DNA from: Burkholderia mayonis
Lineage (GTDB): Bacteria; Pseudomonadota; Gammaproteobacteria; Burkholderiales; Burkholderiaceae
NCBI RefSeq assembly: GCF_001523745.2
Contig: NZ_CP013387.1
Location: 2,480,001-2,544,000 of the forward strand
Length of the DNA stretch: 64,000 bases
Direction: 5' to 3'
The stretch's first letter is position 1, and every line of letters begins with the position of its first letter. The notes under the pieces are model-generated. The model did no database searches. It had not been told where the DNA came from and saw nothing but the letters and a program-made list of their open reading frames with translations. Below are positions 27,946-36,646 of this stretch, piece by piece. The position numbers and the translations under genes were made by a program.

Positions 27946-28239
27946 TTACGGCAATCTGCCGATGATCGCGCCGATTTCGTTCTTCGTGAACGCGCGCAGC
28001 GTCTGCGTGCGGACGTTGCCCGCCGAGCCGAGCGCGAAGCCGAATGCGGTGAGACTTTGCTCGTCGGTCGCTTCGACGACCGCGACGATGTCGAACGCGC
28101 CCAGCGTCCAGTAGACCTCCTTCATTTCACAGCCGAAGCTCTTGGCCATTTCCGCCACCTGACCGGCCCGCTGCGAGCTGTTCTTCACGGTGCGGATGCC
28201 CTGATCCGTAAAGTTTGCAAGCACCACGTAAGTCGCCAT
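27946..28239 (-). CDS. GYD domain protein
   Basis: 97 residues from ATG 28239, with AAGGGGA as ribosome-binding site. The longer frame to 28674 is unconserved. 'YVVLANFTDQGIRTVKNSSQ' and 'EVYWTLGAFDIVAVVEATDE' are characteristic of the small GYD family (ferredoxin-like alpha/beta fold). Function is not established; it is often encoded beside glutamine synthetase. Here it is 99 bp upstream of the GS gene and probably first in the operon. Confidence 0.85.
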   Translation of the reverse strand: MATYVVLANFTDQGIRTVKNSSQRAGQVAEMAKSFGCEMKEVYWTLGAFDIVAVVEATDEQSLTAFGFALGSAGNVRTQTLRAFTKNEIGAIIGRLP

Positions 28240-28920
28240 GACGATTCCCCTTACGATTGAAACGTATCGAAATTCGAACGCGCGAGCGGCGTCGCCGGAC
28301 GCCTTCGCGCCAATACGATCGGAACCGTCTCGCGCGTAACTTGATTTTAGGCAATGGGATCGACGGCGAAGGAGGGGTTTGCACGCGGGTTGCGAAGTCG
28401 ATCGGCTGGAGCGTGCTTGGGGCGACACGCATGGGCGACGCGTATCTCGATCGAGCCGCGATCTCAGGCTGCGGTCACGCTGAACCGACGGCGACACACC
28501 GCGAATGCTCGGCAACGAAGCGGAATCCGACAGCGACGCCTGCCGCCGAGTCCGTGCGTTGCTCGCCCCGAATGGAGCAGACATGACCTTCAATGCGGCC
28601 GATGAGAAAAGATGACCCGCCGTCCGGCAAGACAAAGAACACAGGACGCAAGACGGCAGGTCGATCAACAACACAACGTGGGCCGATTGCTATTGATTGA
28701 AGTGCTGATTTGAGTTCGGAAAGGCCGGACGTCGAACAGCCTCCCCGACGTAAAAGTTAGACGATTACTCGCAAGACGTCTGTCAATTTTGGTCAGATCG
28801 ACCAGCCGACGGACTGGAAACCCGCCGCGTTTCGTTTTTCGGGAGCGGATTCGGCATGCGTGCGCGCACATGATGGCGGTTTGCCGCGCGCCCCGGTACG
28901 CGGCTCGATTGCTGCCCGCC
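28240..28920. other. Intergenic, no gene seen
   Basis: 681 bp between the GYD gene and the formimidoylglutamase gene. It should hold the promoter of the GYD-GS-E1-E2 operon. The part nearer the formimidoylglutamase end is less GC-rich. No conserved ORF, repeat or clear terminator found. Confidence 0.45.
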
Positions 28921-29859
28921 TCACAACAACCGATACGCGAGCCGCGCGGCCGCACGAGCCGTACGCCGGTCCTGATCGAGGGCCGGGTTGTATTCGGCAA
29001 TGTCCGCCGCCAGCAGCTTGCCCGACGCCCGAATGCGCAGCACCATCGCTTCGACCACGGACAACGGCACGCCGAGGGACGCCGGCGCGGACACGCCCGG
29101 CGCCGTGGCGGCCGGCAGCACGTCGAGGTCGATCGACAGGTACAGCGCGTCGGCTGCGTCGAGCAGCCGATCGAGCCGATCGAGCAGACCGGGAAGATGA
29201 CGCTCCTGCATCTGCGCATCGGCGACGTACTGCACACCGAGCTGCCGTGCGCGCTCGAACAGCGCTGCCGTATTGGCCAGATCGCTGATGCCGAGGCAGA
29301 CATAATCGAAAGCGAGCCCTCGAGCGGCGCAATCGCAGGCGATCTGATCGAACGGCGTACCCGAATTTGCAGGACGCGCCTGCCGCAGATCGAAATGCGC
29401 GTCGAAATTCACGATCGTCAGACGACGCGCGCCGCCGTCGCCGAGCCACGCGCGCAAGCCGCGATACGTGCCCCACGCGACCTCGTGGCCACCGCCGAGC
29501 ACGAGCGGCCGCCCGCCGCAGGCGAGCGTCTCGCACACCACCTTCGCGAGCTCGGCCTGCGCGCCCTCCAGATCGCCGTTGTCGCAGACCACATCGCCCG
29601 CATCGCGCAACGTCACCGCCGGCTTGGCCGGCAGGCCCGCCAGCGCGCGGCGCAACTCCCCGGGCCCGTGCGCGGCGCCGACGCGTCCCTTGTTCCGCCG
29701 CACGCCTTCATCCGAGCCGAAGCCCACGATCACCGCCGCATCGCTTGACAGGGCCGCGCCGGTGAAGGGCTCGATCTGATCGAACAAGCGCCGGGTGTCG
29801 CCGGGCTCCCCGTCGTCGGAACGGCCGCGCCAGACCCCGTTATCGAACGGCGCCTTCAT
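28921..29859 (-). CDS. hutG: Formimidoylglutamase (arginase/ureohydrolase family)
   Basis: 312 residues from ATG 29859, overlapping the ABC ATPase stop by 4 bp. All Mn-binding residues of the ureohydrolase family are visible: His125 in '[10 protein letters not shown]', Asp153/His155/Asp157 in 'NFDAHFDLR', and Asp244/Asp246 in '[10 protein letters not shown]'. The 'DAHFDLR' and 'SSGTPF'-like ('NSGTPFDQI') stretches point to HutG rather than agmatinase or arginase. It hydrolyses N-formimidoyl-L-glutamate to glutamate and formamide, the last step of one histidine degradation route. No other hut gene is in the window, so it is uncoupled from a classic hut operon here. Confidence 0.82.
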   Translation of the reverse strand: MKAPFDNGVWRGRSDDGEPGDTRRLFDQIEPFTGAALSSDAAVIVGFGSDEGVRRNKGRVGAAHGPGELRRALAGLPAKPAVTLRDAGDVVCDNGDLEGAQAELAKVVCETLACGGRPLVLGGGHEVAWGTYRGLRAWLGDGGARRLTIVNFDAHFDLRQARPANSGTPFDQIACDCAARGLAFDYVCLGISDLANTAALFERARQLGVQYVADAQMQERHLPGLLDRLDRLLDAADALYLSIDLDVLPAATAPGVSAPASLGVPLSVVEAMVLRIRASGKLLAADIAEYNPALDQDRRTARAAARLAYRLL

Positions 29860-30623
29860 GCACGCGACAACACGGCTTGCAGGAAAGCGCGCGTGCGCGG
29901 CTGCGATGGCGCGGAGAAGATTTCCGAAGGCGGCCCGGCCTCGACGATCGCACCGCCGTCCATCACCACCACCACATCCGCGACTTCCTTCGCAAACCCC
30001 ATTTCGTGCGTCACGACCACCATCGTCATGCCTTCGCTCGCGAGCAGTTTCATGACTTGCAGTACTTCGCCGACGAGCTCCGGATCGAGCGCCGAAGTCG
30101 GTTCGTCGAACAGCATGACGCGCGGCTGCATCGCCAGCGCCCGGGCGATCGCGACGCGCTGCTTCTGGCCGCCCGACAGGCTCGCCGGCATCACGTGCGC
30201 CTTGTGCGCAAGGCCCACTTTCTCCAGCAGCGCCAACGCGCCCGCTTCGGCATCGGCCTTGCTCACGCCGCGCAGCATGCGCGGGCCCACGGTGATGTTG
30301 TGCAGGACGGACAGATGCGGAAACAGATTGAACGACTGGAACACCATGCCGACTTCGGTGCGCAACGCATTCAGCGAGCGTTCGCCGAGCATCGCGCCGC
30401 GATCGATGAGACGATGGCCGCAGATGTCGATGGTGCCGCCTTCCGGTTGCTCGAGGCCGTTGCAGCACCGCAAGAAGGTGCTCTTGCCCGAGCCGCTCGG
30501 CCCGATGACGACCACCACCTGTTGCGGCTGGATGTCGAAGTCGATGCCGTTCAGCACGACGTGCGAACCGAACGACTTGGTCAGGCCACGGATCCGGACG
30601 ATGGGTTCGGACGTCTTGTTCAT
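29856..30623 (-). CDS. Amino-acid ABC transporter, ATP-binding protein
   Basis: 255 residues. Walker A '[12 protein letters not shown]', Q-loop region '[16 protein letters not shown]', signature '[16 protein letters not shown]', Walker B '[11 protein letters not shown]', and H-loop '[10 protein letters not shown]'. Belongs to the polar amino acid (GlnQ/HisP) group. It overlaps the permease gene by 4 bp (30620-30623) and the hutG start by 4 bp. Confidence 0.95.
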   Translation of the reverse strand: MNKTSEPIVRIRGLTKSFGSHVVLNGIDFDIQPQQVVVVIGPSGSGKSTFLRCCNGLEQPEGGTIDICGHRLIDRGAMLGERSLNALRTEVGMVFQSFNLFPHLSVLHNITVGPRMLRGVSKADAEAGALALLEKVGLAHKAHVMPASLSGGQKQRVAIARALAMQPRVMLFDEPTSALDPELVGEVLQVMKLLASEGMTMVVVTHEMGFAKEVADVVVVMDGGAIVEAGPPSEIFSAPSQPRTRAFLQAVLSRA

Positions 30624-31294
30624 TGCACCATTCCTCCTGCACGCAGGCGCCGCTCGACGCGATGCAGCGCGTAATTGGTCGCCTGGGTCAGCACGAGATA
30701 GACCAACGCGATGGCCAGATACACTTCGAGCGATCGGTACGACACGCTGATGATCTTCTGGCCTTCATGCATCAGATCGTCGATCGTCAGCAGCGACACG
30801 AGCGCCGAATTCTTGATGAGCGCGATGAACTCGTTGCCGAGCGGCGGAATCATGCGGACGATGGCTTGCGGCAGGATGATCGTGCGCATCGCCTGCCCCG
30901 ACGACATGCCGATCGAGCGGGCCGCCTCCATCTGGCCGCGATCGACCGACTGGATCGCGCCGCGCACGATCTCCGATACGTAGGCAGCCGAATAGAAACC
31001 CAGCCCGAGCATCCCGCACACGAAAGCGGGCAGCAGAATGTTGAATTGGGGCAAGCCGAAGAACAACAGAAACAGTTGCACGAGCAGCGGCGTGCCGCGA
31101 AAGAACGTCAGGTAGGCGGTGCAAAAGCCGTAGACGAATCGCCGCTGCGGCGCGAGCCGCCCGATGCCGATCAGCAGCCCGAGCACGCAGCTGAGCGCGA
31201 GCGCGGCCGCCGTCACTTCCACCGTGACGAGCGCACCATGCGCAATATCCGTCCAGCCGGCGATCACCGGCGAGAAATCGAGTTCCATGTGCAT
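30620..31294 (-). CDS. Amino-acid ABC transporter, permease
   Basis: 224 residues from ATG 31294 (an alternative ATG two codons later, 31288, is equally possible; neither has a strong ribosome-binding site). Four to five hydrophobic spans and the HisM/GlnP features '[20 protein letters not shown]', '[20 protein letters not shown]' and the EAA loop continuing '[13 protein letters not shown]'. It forms the membrane channel with the ATPase at 29856, probably as a homodimer since only one permease is encoded. Confidence 0.92.
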   Translation of the reverse strand: MHMELDFSPVIAGWTDIAHGALVTVEVTAAALALSCVLGLLIGIGRLAPQRRFVYGFCTAYLTFFRGTPLLVQLFLLFFGLPQFNILLPAFVCGMLGLGFYSAAYVSEIVRGAIQSVDRGQMEAARSIGMSSGQAMRTIILPQAIVRMIPPLGNEFIALIKNSALVSLLTIDDLMHEGQKIISVSYRSLEVYLAIALVYLVLTQATNYALHRVERRLRAGGMVQ

Positions 31295-31305
31295 GACTCG
31301 GCCGG

Positions 31306-32061
31306 TTATTGCGCGCCGGCGCCGAACCACTTGCGGACGATCGCCGCATACGTGCCGTCGGCCTTGATCTTCGCCAACGCGGCGTCGAGCGCGGCCTTCA
31401 ATTGCGGCTCGTCCTTGCGCACGGCGATGCCGTACTGCTCGGTCGTCAGCGGCTTGTCGAGCACGCGGAAGCCACCGCGCGTACGGACCAGCTGATAGGC
31501 GGCCGGCTTGCCGGTGACGGCGGCATCGGCGCGGCCGATGCCGACGAGGTCGAACATTTCCTGGTTCTTTTCCACTTCGACGCGCGTGATCTGCGGGAAG
31601 TTGTCGCGCAGGAAGTTCACCGACTTGGTGCCCACCTGCACCGACACCTTCTTGCCGCTCAGATCGGCCACCGTCTTGATCGGCGAATCGCGCTTCACCA
31701 GCGCGACGAGACCGCCCGCGTAGTACGGGCCGGCGAAATCGACAACCTTGGCGCGCTCGTCGGTGATGTATATCGCCGAGATCGCCGCGTCGAAACGATG
31801 CGCGATCAGGCCGGGAATCAGTCCCTTGAAGTCGATGTCCGTCCACTGCACGCTCTTGCCCATTGCTTTGGCGAGCGCATTCATCATGTCGATGTCGAAG
31901 CCGGTTCGCACACCGTTTTCGGTGTACTCCATCGGCGCGAACGTGGCGTCGGTCGCCACGCACAAAACGTCAGGGGTTTGCGCCGCGGCGTTGCCGCAAA
32001 AGCCGGCGAAGGTGGTCGCCAGCGCGAAGCAGGCAAGGGACAGCAGACGTTGCAATTTCAT
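31306..32061 (-). CDS. Amino-acid ABC transporter, periplasmic substrate-binding protein
   Basis: 251 residues. Signal peptide 'MKLQRLLSLACFALATTFAG' with cleavage near 'NAAAQ-TPD'. Family 3 solute-binding features: 'TFAPMEYTENGVRTGFDIDM', 'RFDAAISAIYITDERAKVVD', 'VGTKSVNFLRDNFPQ'. It captures an amino acid; histidine, glutamine or formimidoylglutamate would fit the hutG context but this is inferred. It follows the IclR regulator by 34 bp. Confidence 0.93.
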   Translation of the reverse strand: MKLQRLLSLACFALATTFAGFCGNAAAQTPDVLCVATDATFAPMEYTENGVRTGFDIDMMNALAKAMGKSVQWTDIDFKGLIPGLIAHRFDAAISAIYITDERAKVVDFAGPYYAGGLVALVKRDSPIKTVADLSGKKVSVQVGTKSVNFLRDNFPQITRVEVEKNQEMFDLVGIGRADAAVTGKPAAYQLVRTRGGFRVLDKPLTTEQYGIAVRKDEPQLKAALDAALAKIKADGTYAAIVRKWFGAGAQ

Positions 32062-32095
32062 CGAAAAACTCCTTTGAGGCTCGGGGTGAGACGGA

Positions 32096-32845
32096 TCATT
32101 CGGCTTGCAGATGCAGGGAAATCGCGCGAGCGGTTCGCAGCGTCCCGTCGATGAACTGGCTTTCGCGGCCGATCGCGCGCGTCGAAGGCGCCATCAGCGT
32201 GATCGACGCGGAGCTGCTCACGCCACGCCATGTGCGATGGAATATCGGCGCGCTGACGCCCCAGACGCCGGGGTCGACCTCGCTATCGCTCACCGCATAG
32301 CCCTGCGCGCGAATCCGCTCCAGTTCGGCTTCGATGGCCGCGCGCCCGGCGCGGTCGCCGGCGAATACCGAGTCCAGCACTTCGCTGCGCGCGTTCTCCG
32401 CCATGAAGGCCAGCAGCGATTTCGCCGACGCGCCCGCCTTCAGCGGCACCGCGCGGCCCTTTTCGAACGAGCAGCGCAGCGACTGCTCGCTGTCGACCCT
32501 GTCGAGGCACATCGCCTGATTCTTCACCGCGACGACGAGCCCGACGCTCTCCTTCGACGCCCGTGCGAGCTGCTGCATCTCCATGCGGCTCGCTTCGACA
32601 AGCATCGAGTTGACGTCGAAGCCGAGCGCAAGCTGAAGACTGATCGGACCAGGCGCATAGTGCCCCGTATGTTCGGCGACGAAGCCCCAGCGCTTGAGCA
32701 ACGCGATCTGCCGATACAGCGTGCTTTGCGCGAGCCCCGTGACGCCCTGCAGATCCTTCACCGACATGGCCTTGCCATGGCTCGCAAGCGCGGCCAGCAC
32801 GAGCAGCACGCGCTCCGCACCAGTGACTGTGGTTCCTGAATTCAC
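32096..32845 (-). CDS. IclR-family transcriptional regulator
   Basis: 249 residues from a GTG at 32845; an in-frame TTG at 32896 would add 17 residues, and no strong ribosome-binding site decides. N-terminal winged helix ('ERVLLVLAALASHGKAMSVK', 'LQGVTGLAQSTLYRQIALLK') and C-terminal IclR effector domain ('LKAGASAKSLLAFM', 'GYAVSDSEVDPGVWGVSAPI'). It is the first gene of the operon with the transporter and hutG, so it likely controls its own operon in response to the imported compound. Confidence 0.9.
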   Translation of the reverse strand: MNSGTTVTGAERVLLVLAALASHGKAMSVKDLQGVTGLAQSTLYRQIALLKRWGFVAEHTGHYAPGPISLQLALGFDVNSMLVEASRMEMQQLARASKESVGLVVAVKNQAMCLDRVDSEQSLRCSFEKGRAVPLKAGASAKSLLAFMAENARSEVLDSVFAGDRAGRAAIEAELERIRAQGYAVSDSEVDPGVWGVSAPIFHRTWRGVSSSASITLMAPSTRAIGRESQFIDGTLRTARAISLHLQAE

Positions 32846-34478
32846 GACAAAAGCAATGCATGTGACAACGAAGTCAGCATGCCAGACCACTCTCAAAAAT
32901 TAAAACCGAATTTCCCATGAAACGGGAATGGGATGGAGGGGTTTTCCCTCGCATGAAGCGAGATCGCGTTCCGCGCGCGCGGAACGTGAAGCAGCGCGCG
33001 CCGACGGCTCATGCGCAGCGGCCCATGGCGACGTGAGAGGCCGGATTGATGTGAAGAAAACGCGGCGAAATCGGCACGGCGACAGCCCGTCGATCAGCCG
33101 GAATCGCGTCCGCCGGACGGGCGGTGGCCAATACCGCCGCGCGCCGTCGATGCCTGTCATCGCTGGCCGGCAACCCGACATCTGCATTCAATATGTCGAC
33201 ACGCATCGCATCGCCGCGCCGATCGCATCGCCTGGCCCGTTGCGCCGACATGTTCATGTGCGACGTCGCGGCACGCTCGATTCACTTCCTGCGCGCCGCA
33301 ATGGAGACGGGGCATTGCGCGAGCACGTGGCGCTCGCGCCTCCACCGCCTCCACCGCCTCCGCTTCGATCGGCCATTCCTGATCGCTCATCACGCCCGTC
33401 AAATGACGGACTGCTTTCGACATCGCCGATGTGTATTTTAAGCACGCATCAAATGGATCTCGCATTCACGTTATTAGTAACCCAAAGAGAACCGAATCAC
33501 AATAACGATTCGTTCCCGTCAGTAACCTGCGGGTAACTTAATTCCAAAATAAGACCAGTCTCTCGGCCACCCAAGATCAAGATTTCCACATTTATCCGAA
33601 AAGGATGAATTCCGCCGAGTTCGACCGAAATCACGCCATTTTTATCCGAATTCACTGTCTCACGCCCCATACCGTAGCGGTATCCCGCGTCCACACGCCA
33701 TCGCGGCTCAGGTCTTGCACCGCCTGCCGCACCGCCGCTCCACCTCGAGTCCGGCGCATCGTCCGCGCTTAAAAACCACCCTCGCGGCATCACACGCCAA
33801 ACATGAAGGCGCCGTAAAGGATTGAAGAAGCCGAAACAATGAATCGATTCAGTCCCAGTCGATTTGTAATTTTTCGTCAGCGATCGAGGCGATATCTTAG
33901 AGATAGTCGTCTCAGACAAAATTATTTACCATTCTTTTATTAAGATCTTAAGTCAGCTATGGAATACTGGCGGCGATGGCTGTAAAGCGTATGCGAGGGA
34001 GCATGAATTCTGCGAAATTTGATTGCTGCTGCATCGCATTGCCTTGCCGATGAACCGATTTCCGCAAGTGAAAAACAAGGGCTGCGATGAATTCTGGCTC
34101 GCTTGGATCCTCTTTCGTGGTTCGAGCATGCAAAGGAGGACGAATTTGACGGTCGTAGCCCATCGCCGTCGCGGCGACGCCGATCGCCTGATTCGCGCCG
34201 TGCCGCCGACGGCGACGCGCACGTCGGCAGCCTCGGTCCGCGACGAGCGGATCGCGCGCGGTCGCGCGCATCCCATTGCCCGCCCGACGTCGCGCCCTCC
34301 CACGATACTCCCCGACGGCACATGCCGCATGCGTCGGAACAGCCATCGTCCAGATCCAGCACCGGGTTCATGCCGCCTTATTGCAATGCAATGCCGTTGC
34401 GACATCGGCGCTCCGTCCGCAGCAGGACGGGTGCGCCGCCCGGTATTTCGAAACATGACCGTTCTTGAGGTGGGAAAT
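32846..34478. other. Long non-coding stretch between iclR and lysR genes
   Basis: 1.6 kb without a convincing gene. It contains a 20-bp perfect palindrome (32967-32986), a short CCTCCACCG repeat near 33339-33360, and an AT-rich block from about 33420 to 34030 that is unlike the flanking DNA. A 140-codon minus-strand frame at 33497-33919 has a TTG start, no ribosome-binding site and no recognisable family. Confidence 0.5.
32967..32986. repeat. 20-bp perfect GC-rich palindrome
   Basis: CGTTCCGCGC followed directly by GCGCGGAACG. Located 70-120 bp upstream of the candidate iclR starts. No T-tract follows on either strand, so it is not an obvious terminator; an operator is possible. Confidence 0.45.
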
Positions 34479-35417
34479 ATGTCCGAGGCGGGGATAAGAA
34501 ATTTGAATCACCTGCGCGTTTTCATGGCGATTGTCGAGAAGGGTAGTTTCACTGCGGCAGCAGAATGTCTGTGCATGTCGAAATCGCTGGTCAGCGAATA
34601 CCTGAGCCGCCTCGAAGCGGAGATCGACACTCAGCTCGTGATGAGAAGCACTCGCAGGATTGCGCCTACCGACGCCGGCAACAAGCTGTATTCGGCGTCC
34701 CAGGAGTTCGTCAGCGGCCTGTACGACGTGATCGGCAGCATCCGGTGCCTGCGCCACGAATCGACCGGCCTGCTGCGCGTCGCGGCGCCCAGCGGTTTCT
34801 CCACCGCGCATCTGAGTTCGATCGCCGCGACGTTCATTCATCGGCACCCGCAGATCGAGCTCGAGATCGTATGCAACGACGAGGAAATCGATCTGGTCGG
34901 CAAGCGCATCGATCTCGCGTTCGAGACGGGCTGGCCGAAGAAGAAGGGCTTCCGGATGAAGATGCTCGGCGCATTCGACCAGGTGCTCGTCGCATCGCCC
35001 GAGTATTTGCGCAAGCGCGCGGTGCCAAGACATCCTGACGATCTGCCCAGTTCGCATTGGATCGGGCACGGCGGGCTCGCGAACCTCAGCTATTCGGTGT
35101 TCGGCAACGACGGCCGCTCGGTCCGGATCCAGACGAACGGCCGCCTCAAGGTGAAATGCGTGCTGCTCGCGCATCAGATGGTGCTCGAAGGCGCGGGCGT
35201 TAGCGCGTTTCCCGACTATCTGGTCGCCGAGGACTTGCGGGAGGGACGCCTGCACCGGCTGCTGCCGACGTGGACGATGCCGAAAGGCGGCATCTACGCG
35301 TTTCGCACGTCTTCCCGGCATGCGTCGGTTCGGGAGCGACTGTTCCTCGGCGCGGTTCAGGCGTATCTGGCCGGTCTGTCCGGCGAACAGATGCGTGCAG
35401 GCGCGGCTCCGACCTAG
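34479..35417 (+). CDS. LysR-family transcriptional regulator
   Basis: 312 residues from ATG 34479, preceded by GAGGTGGG; an ATG at 34455 is possible. N-terminal helix-turn-helix 'HLRVFMAIVEKGSFTAAAEC' and 'MSKSLVSEYLSRLEAEIDTQ', then an effector domain with 'LRVAAPSGFSTAHLSSIAAT' and 'GAGVSAFPDYLVAEDLREGR'. It ends 270 bp from, and converges on, the last gene of the isonitrile operon. In Pseudomonas the pvc genes are controlled by LysR-type regulators, so it is the best local candidate regulator of that operon; this is inferred. Lower GC upstream suggests a separate acquisition. Confidence 0.9.
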   Translation: MSEAGIRNLNHLRVFMAIVEKGSFTAAAECLCMSKSLVSEYLSRLEAEIDTQLVMRSTRRIAPTDAGNKLYSASQEFVSGLYDVIGSIRCLRHESTGLLRVAAPSGFSTAHLSSIAATFIHRHPQIELEIVCNDEEIDLVGKRIDLAFETGWPKKKGFRMKMLGAFDQVLVASPEYLRKRAVPRHPDDLPSSHWIGHGGLANLSYSVFGNDGRSVRIQTNGRLKVKCVLLAHQMVLEGAGVSAFPDYLVAEDLREGRLHRLLPTWTMPKGGIYAFRTSSRHASVRERLFLGAVQAYLAGLSGEQMRAGAAPT

Positions 35418-35686
35418 CGGCGAACACGTTCTGTCGCTTCATGCGGAACGGCGCTCGCTTCGATGCTCGCTCGTGTACGTCGGGCCGAGCATCGGAGCAG
35501 CGCGCCGCTCTCCGGCTTCATGCGGGGTGACGACGGGTTCAGACTGGCCGTCGCCCGCACGGATATCGCGCATCGAGTTCGATCTGTCGGCCGCGATCGT
35601 ATCGAAAGCCTGCGGCATCGTGTCCGCCGCTCATGCACGCAGCGATCTCCAGGCGATCGTGCGCCGCCGCCCGCGCATCGTCCCGA

Positions 35687-36601
35687 TCATGCGCCTGCCG
35701 CTTTCCCGTGGCGCTGCGGCGCCGCCCGCGTCCACCCGCGATCGGCCGGACTGAACCACAGATGAACGTGACCGGTGCCGATCCCGTTCTCGTACTCGCT
35801 GAAGAAACGCCCGCGCGCCGCGCACGCGTGCGCGCCGATCGCGCCCGCCATCATCAGATAGTGGCCGAAGTTCGCCTCCGGATGAAAATGCAGAAACGCC
35901 GGCATCGTTTCGATCACCCGGTCGTGCCGCCCTTCTTCGAGCCACGCGATCCGCCGTTCGTCCGCCGCGCGCGCGGCCGGCGTCACGATGTTCGACGCAG
36001 CGCCCGCCATCCGGTTGCGCAGTTCCGCGAGCGGCCAGAACACGTGCGACAGTCCGCCCGACGCGATCAGCAGCACGTTGCGGTCGAGCCGCTCGACCGC
36101 CTCCGCGACGATCTCGCCCATCCGCAGGTAATCGCCGGTGGTCGCGGTCTGGCACACGGAAACGGAAATCCAGCGCTTGTCGGGCCGTCCGAGATAGGTC
36201 CACGGATTGAGCGTCGCGTAGTGGATCGGCAGGCACGGATCGTCGACCGCGGCGATCCATGACGCGCGCCGCGGCGCCAGTTCGGCGATCGCGCGCGCGA
36301 GCTCAGGATCGCCGGCGAGATCGTACGGCAACTGCCGGATCGCGTTCGGCATCTCGTCCGACGTGAAGCGGCCCTCGCGCCGCGCGTGCGCGGTGACGAC
36401 CGCCTCGGTCGTGGTCCGCCAATGGCTGTCGAAGACGAGCACCGTGTCGTAGTCGCCGGCGTCGAACACTTCGCGCCGAAGCTGCATCAGGCCGGTCGCG
36501 AGCGTGAAGTCGCGGCCGCCGTTTTCATGAAGCCGCGTCGCCTCCGACATCATCACGACGGGCGCATGTGAAATCAGGCCTGCGCCGATGATCTTTCCCA
36601 T
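35687..36601 (-). CDS. Class III extradiol ring-cleavage dioxygenase (LigB family)
   Basis: 304 residues. LigB-fold features: N-terminal 'IIGAGLISHAPVVMM' with a metal-ligand His, 'DTVLVFDSHWRTTTEAVV' with the second His, 'LNPWTYLG', and the active-site acid/base region 'VLLIASGGLSHVFWP'. Such enzymes use Fe(II) and O2 to open catechols next to the hydroxyl pair; homoprotocatechuate 2,3-dioxygenase is a well-known relative. It is the last gene of the isonitrile operon, 45 bp after the quinone reductase. With an HpaB-type hydroxylase in the same operon it could cleave a catechol made from the tyrosine-derived isonitrile. Confidence 0.85.
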   Translation of the reverse strand: MGKIIGAGLISHAPVVMMSEATRLHENGGRDFTLATGLMQLRREVFDAGDYDTVLVFDSHWRTTTEAVVTAHARREGRFTSDEMPNAIRQLPYDLAGDPELARAIAELAPRRASWIAAVDDPCLPIHYATLNPWTYLGRPDKRWISVSVCQTATTGDYLRMGEIVAEAVERLDRNVLLIASGGLSHVFWPLAELRNRMAGAASNIVTPAARAADERRIAWLEEGRHDRVIETMPAFLHFHPEANFGHYLMMAGAIGAHACAARGRFFSEYENGIGTGHVHLWFSPADRGWTRAAPQRHGKAAGA

Positions 36602-36646
36602 AGATAGGCATCCTGTTCAATGAGTGAGCGAGCGGGCGCATCCGCG

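Noticed and set aside
24991..28260. 1089-codon plus-strand frame
   Set aside because: Antisense to the E1/GS/GYD genes, which have clear motifs; no domain recognised.
33339..33360. CCTCCACCG repeat as a functional repeat
   Set aside because: Only about two and a half imperfect copies; likely chance in GC-rich DNA.
33497..33919. Possible 140-residue hypothetical protein on the minus strand
   Set aside because: TTG start without ribosome-binding site, mixed composition, no homology recognised, in an AT-rich non-coding block.
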